From Cyprinodon diabolis (lineage: Eukaryota > Chordata > Actinopteri > Cyprinodontiformes > Cyprinodontidae): a DNA stretch of 64,000 nucleotides. This document shows positions 62,707 to 64,000 of this stretch, piece after piece (position 1 is the first letter of the stretch; each line of letters starts with the position of its first letter). The notes under the pieces are model-generated. The model worked only from the letters and a program-made list of their open reading frames with translations, did not search any database and was not told the origin of the DNA. The stretch spans positions 22,512,329 to 22,576,328 of the forward strand of contig CM060062.1 of NCBI GenBank assembly GCA_030533445.1, written 5' to 3'. Made by a program: the position numbers and the translations under genes.

Positions 62707-64000
62707 TTTCTTTTCTCACTTCGAACGCATTTTACGGGGACTTCGCATATTCAAAAACTCAGGAAAATGTGGCAGAAAATTGTCCCCCGCGTGAAATAGC
62801 CGGTCTATAATGGAATCCAAAATGGCCGCACCCAAATTACGCCACAGCGCCCCCTAACGTGAGTTGGGGGAAACTGTAAGTCCCAGAGATCTGAAATTTG
62901 GCACACAGGTAGATCTCCTCAAATCATGAAAAAAAGTCTCTTGGAGGTATGCCCTAAAACCCACAGGAAGTCAGCCATTTTGGGTCAAAGTGCGATTTTT
63001 GGCCATTTTTCATTTTCGCTCATGTCGAACTTTAACAAACTCCTCCTAGGGATAATGAGCTATCGGCTTCAAACTCGGTCATTATGCAGTTAAGGCATTG
63101 GAGATTAAAAGTTATCAAAGGTTTTCGTTTTTGAGCATGTTTAAGGGGTCCCCAGGGGCCCCAAAGTTAGGCTACTTTTGAAGAATTTCAAAGTTGAATA
63201 ACTTTTACAAAAAAAATTCAAATCAAACCAAGTTTGGCAGTAAGGAGCCCCTTTGGGTGCTTGACCATACTGGATGGTCAAATGGTGACATCATCTAAGC
63301 CCCGCCCCCTAAGGGAAGAAAGTTACTTTTTTCACTTGGGAGGGTCCCTTTCACTCATTCAAAACACCAGCACCTTGAAACTTTGTCAGATGATAGAAAA
63401 CATGTTGGTCTAACTTCGTTTAAAGCACAGAGAGTCTGAGTTAAATGGTGTTGCCATGGTGCCATGGCGAAGTGAGGCGTTTTGCCATGAAAATACGATT
63501 GGCTCTCATTTCCTCATTATTAATCAGATCTGCACCAAAATCACAAGAGATGATCCTAGTCCAACTCCAAACAGGAATCCAGAGCAATATTTTGTGGGCG
63601 GGGCTTAATTACACTACAGCGCCCCCTAGAAATAACAAACTTCAAACCACCAGCCCCAAGCTGTTTTTAGTCCTAGAATATTGAAACTTTGAACACATTT
63701 GCATCTCATCAGGCCCTAACTAAAAGCCTCTTGAAGCCATGGTCTAAACCCCACCGGAAGTCGGCCATTTTGAATTACAATTTACTCTCTTGTGAAAGCA
63801 CTGACCTTTTTTCAAAAAATTGTATAAAATCAGCCTTTTATCCAAATGAGCTAAAACTTTCAAAATACGTTCTTTACAAAGCCTGCTGTAAGCTGGTTAC
63901 AATAGCAAAGCGCTTCTTTAAAGTCCGTCACTCTGATTTTTCAAAAGTTTGCGTTCTCGCCTAATAGTTGGTCAAGTGGACAGATAATGCCAGGAAATAA
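62623..64000 (+). repeat. 3.8-kb repeat unit, copy 2, cut by the window end
   Basis: Begins with the same GGCCCGAGC head and (ATT)n run at 62623. From there to 64000 it matches 58770-60147 at a constant offset of 3853 bases. I saw no difference in the stretches I compared, including two long open frames identical in both copies. It continues beyond the window. Confidence 0.92.

Noticed and set aside
59592..63964. Recurring 79-, 91- and 101-codon open frames
   Set aside because: They repeat with the 3853-bp and 508-bp periods, lack any known domain and are part of a dispersed repeat; no sign of protein-level constraint could be judged.

Overview
The window is vertebrate nuclear DNA, almost certainly from a ray-finned (teleost) fish. 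Evidence: two long multi-exon genes with GT/AG introns whose proteins closely follow vertebrate WNK3 and PHF8, and a dense load of fish-type transposons (Tc1/mariner, hAT and TTAA-bounded MITEs, a tRNA-derived SINE). Some dispersed repeats resemble ones I associate with killifish and livebearers, but I cannot fix the species.

Layout. (1) 1-11 kb: non-coding, AT-rich and repeat-rich, with an intact Tc1-like transposon (6310-7557) and two hAT elements with perfect 8-bp target-site duplications. (2) 11474-46674, plus strand: wnk3. I could assemble 24 coding exons whose splice phases all agree, giving a predicted 3161-residue protein. That is far larger than mammalian WNK3, mainly because of a 3228-bp glutamine-rich exon (32171-35398) and an 1817-bp S/T/P/Q-rich exon (38368-40184). 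Intron 1 is 14.9 kb and holds nested mobile elements, including a 911-bp palindrome. (3) 46675-51.7 kb: intergenic, with a Tc1-type element carrying nested insertions and a long (TA)n tract. (4) 51.7-57.2 kb, plus strand: the 5' part of phf8, with a non-coding first exon, a short upstream ORF, the PHD finger, the linker and most of the JmjC demethylase domain. The coding sequence stops at a clean exon end (57176) and the remainder lies beyond the window. (5) 57.2-64 kb: phf8 intron filled by repeats. These include a hAT end with a broken BED zinc finger, then a 3.8-kb repeat unit with internal 508-bp tandem copies. A second unit, 3853 bp downstream and identical by eye, runs off the window edge.

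Biology. WNK3 is a chloride-sensitive kinase that activates SPAK/OSR1 and so controls cation-chloride cotransport. PHF8 reads H3K4me3 and removes H3K9me1/2 and H4K20me1. They are unrelated in function but are linked in mammals too (human Xp11.22, with FAM120C between them), so the pairing is conserved synteny. The most notable feature is the giant Q-rich cassette in wnk3: it is phase 0/0, so it could be skipped in frame. The tandem repeat block in the phf8 intron is the main structural oddity.
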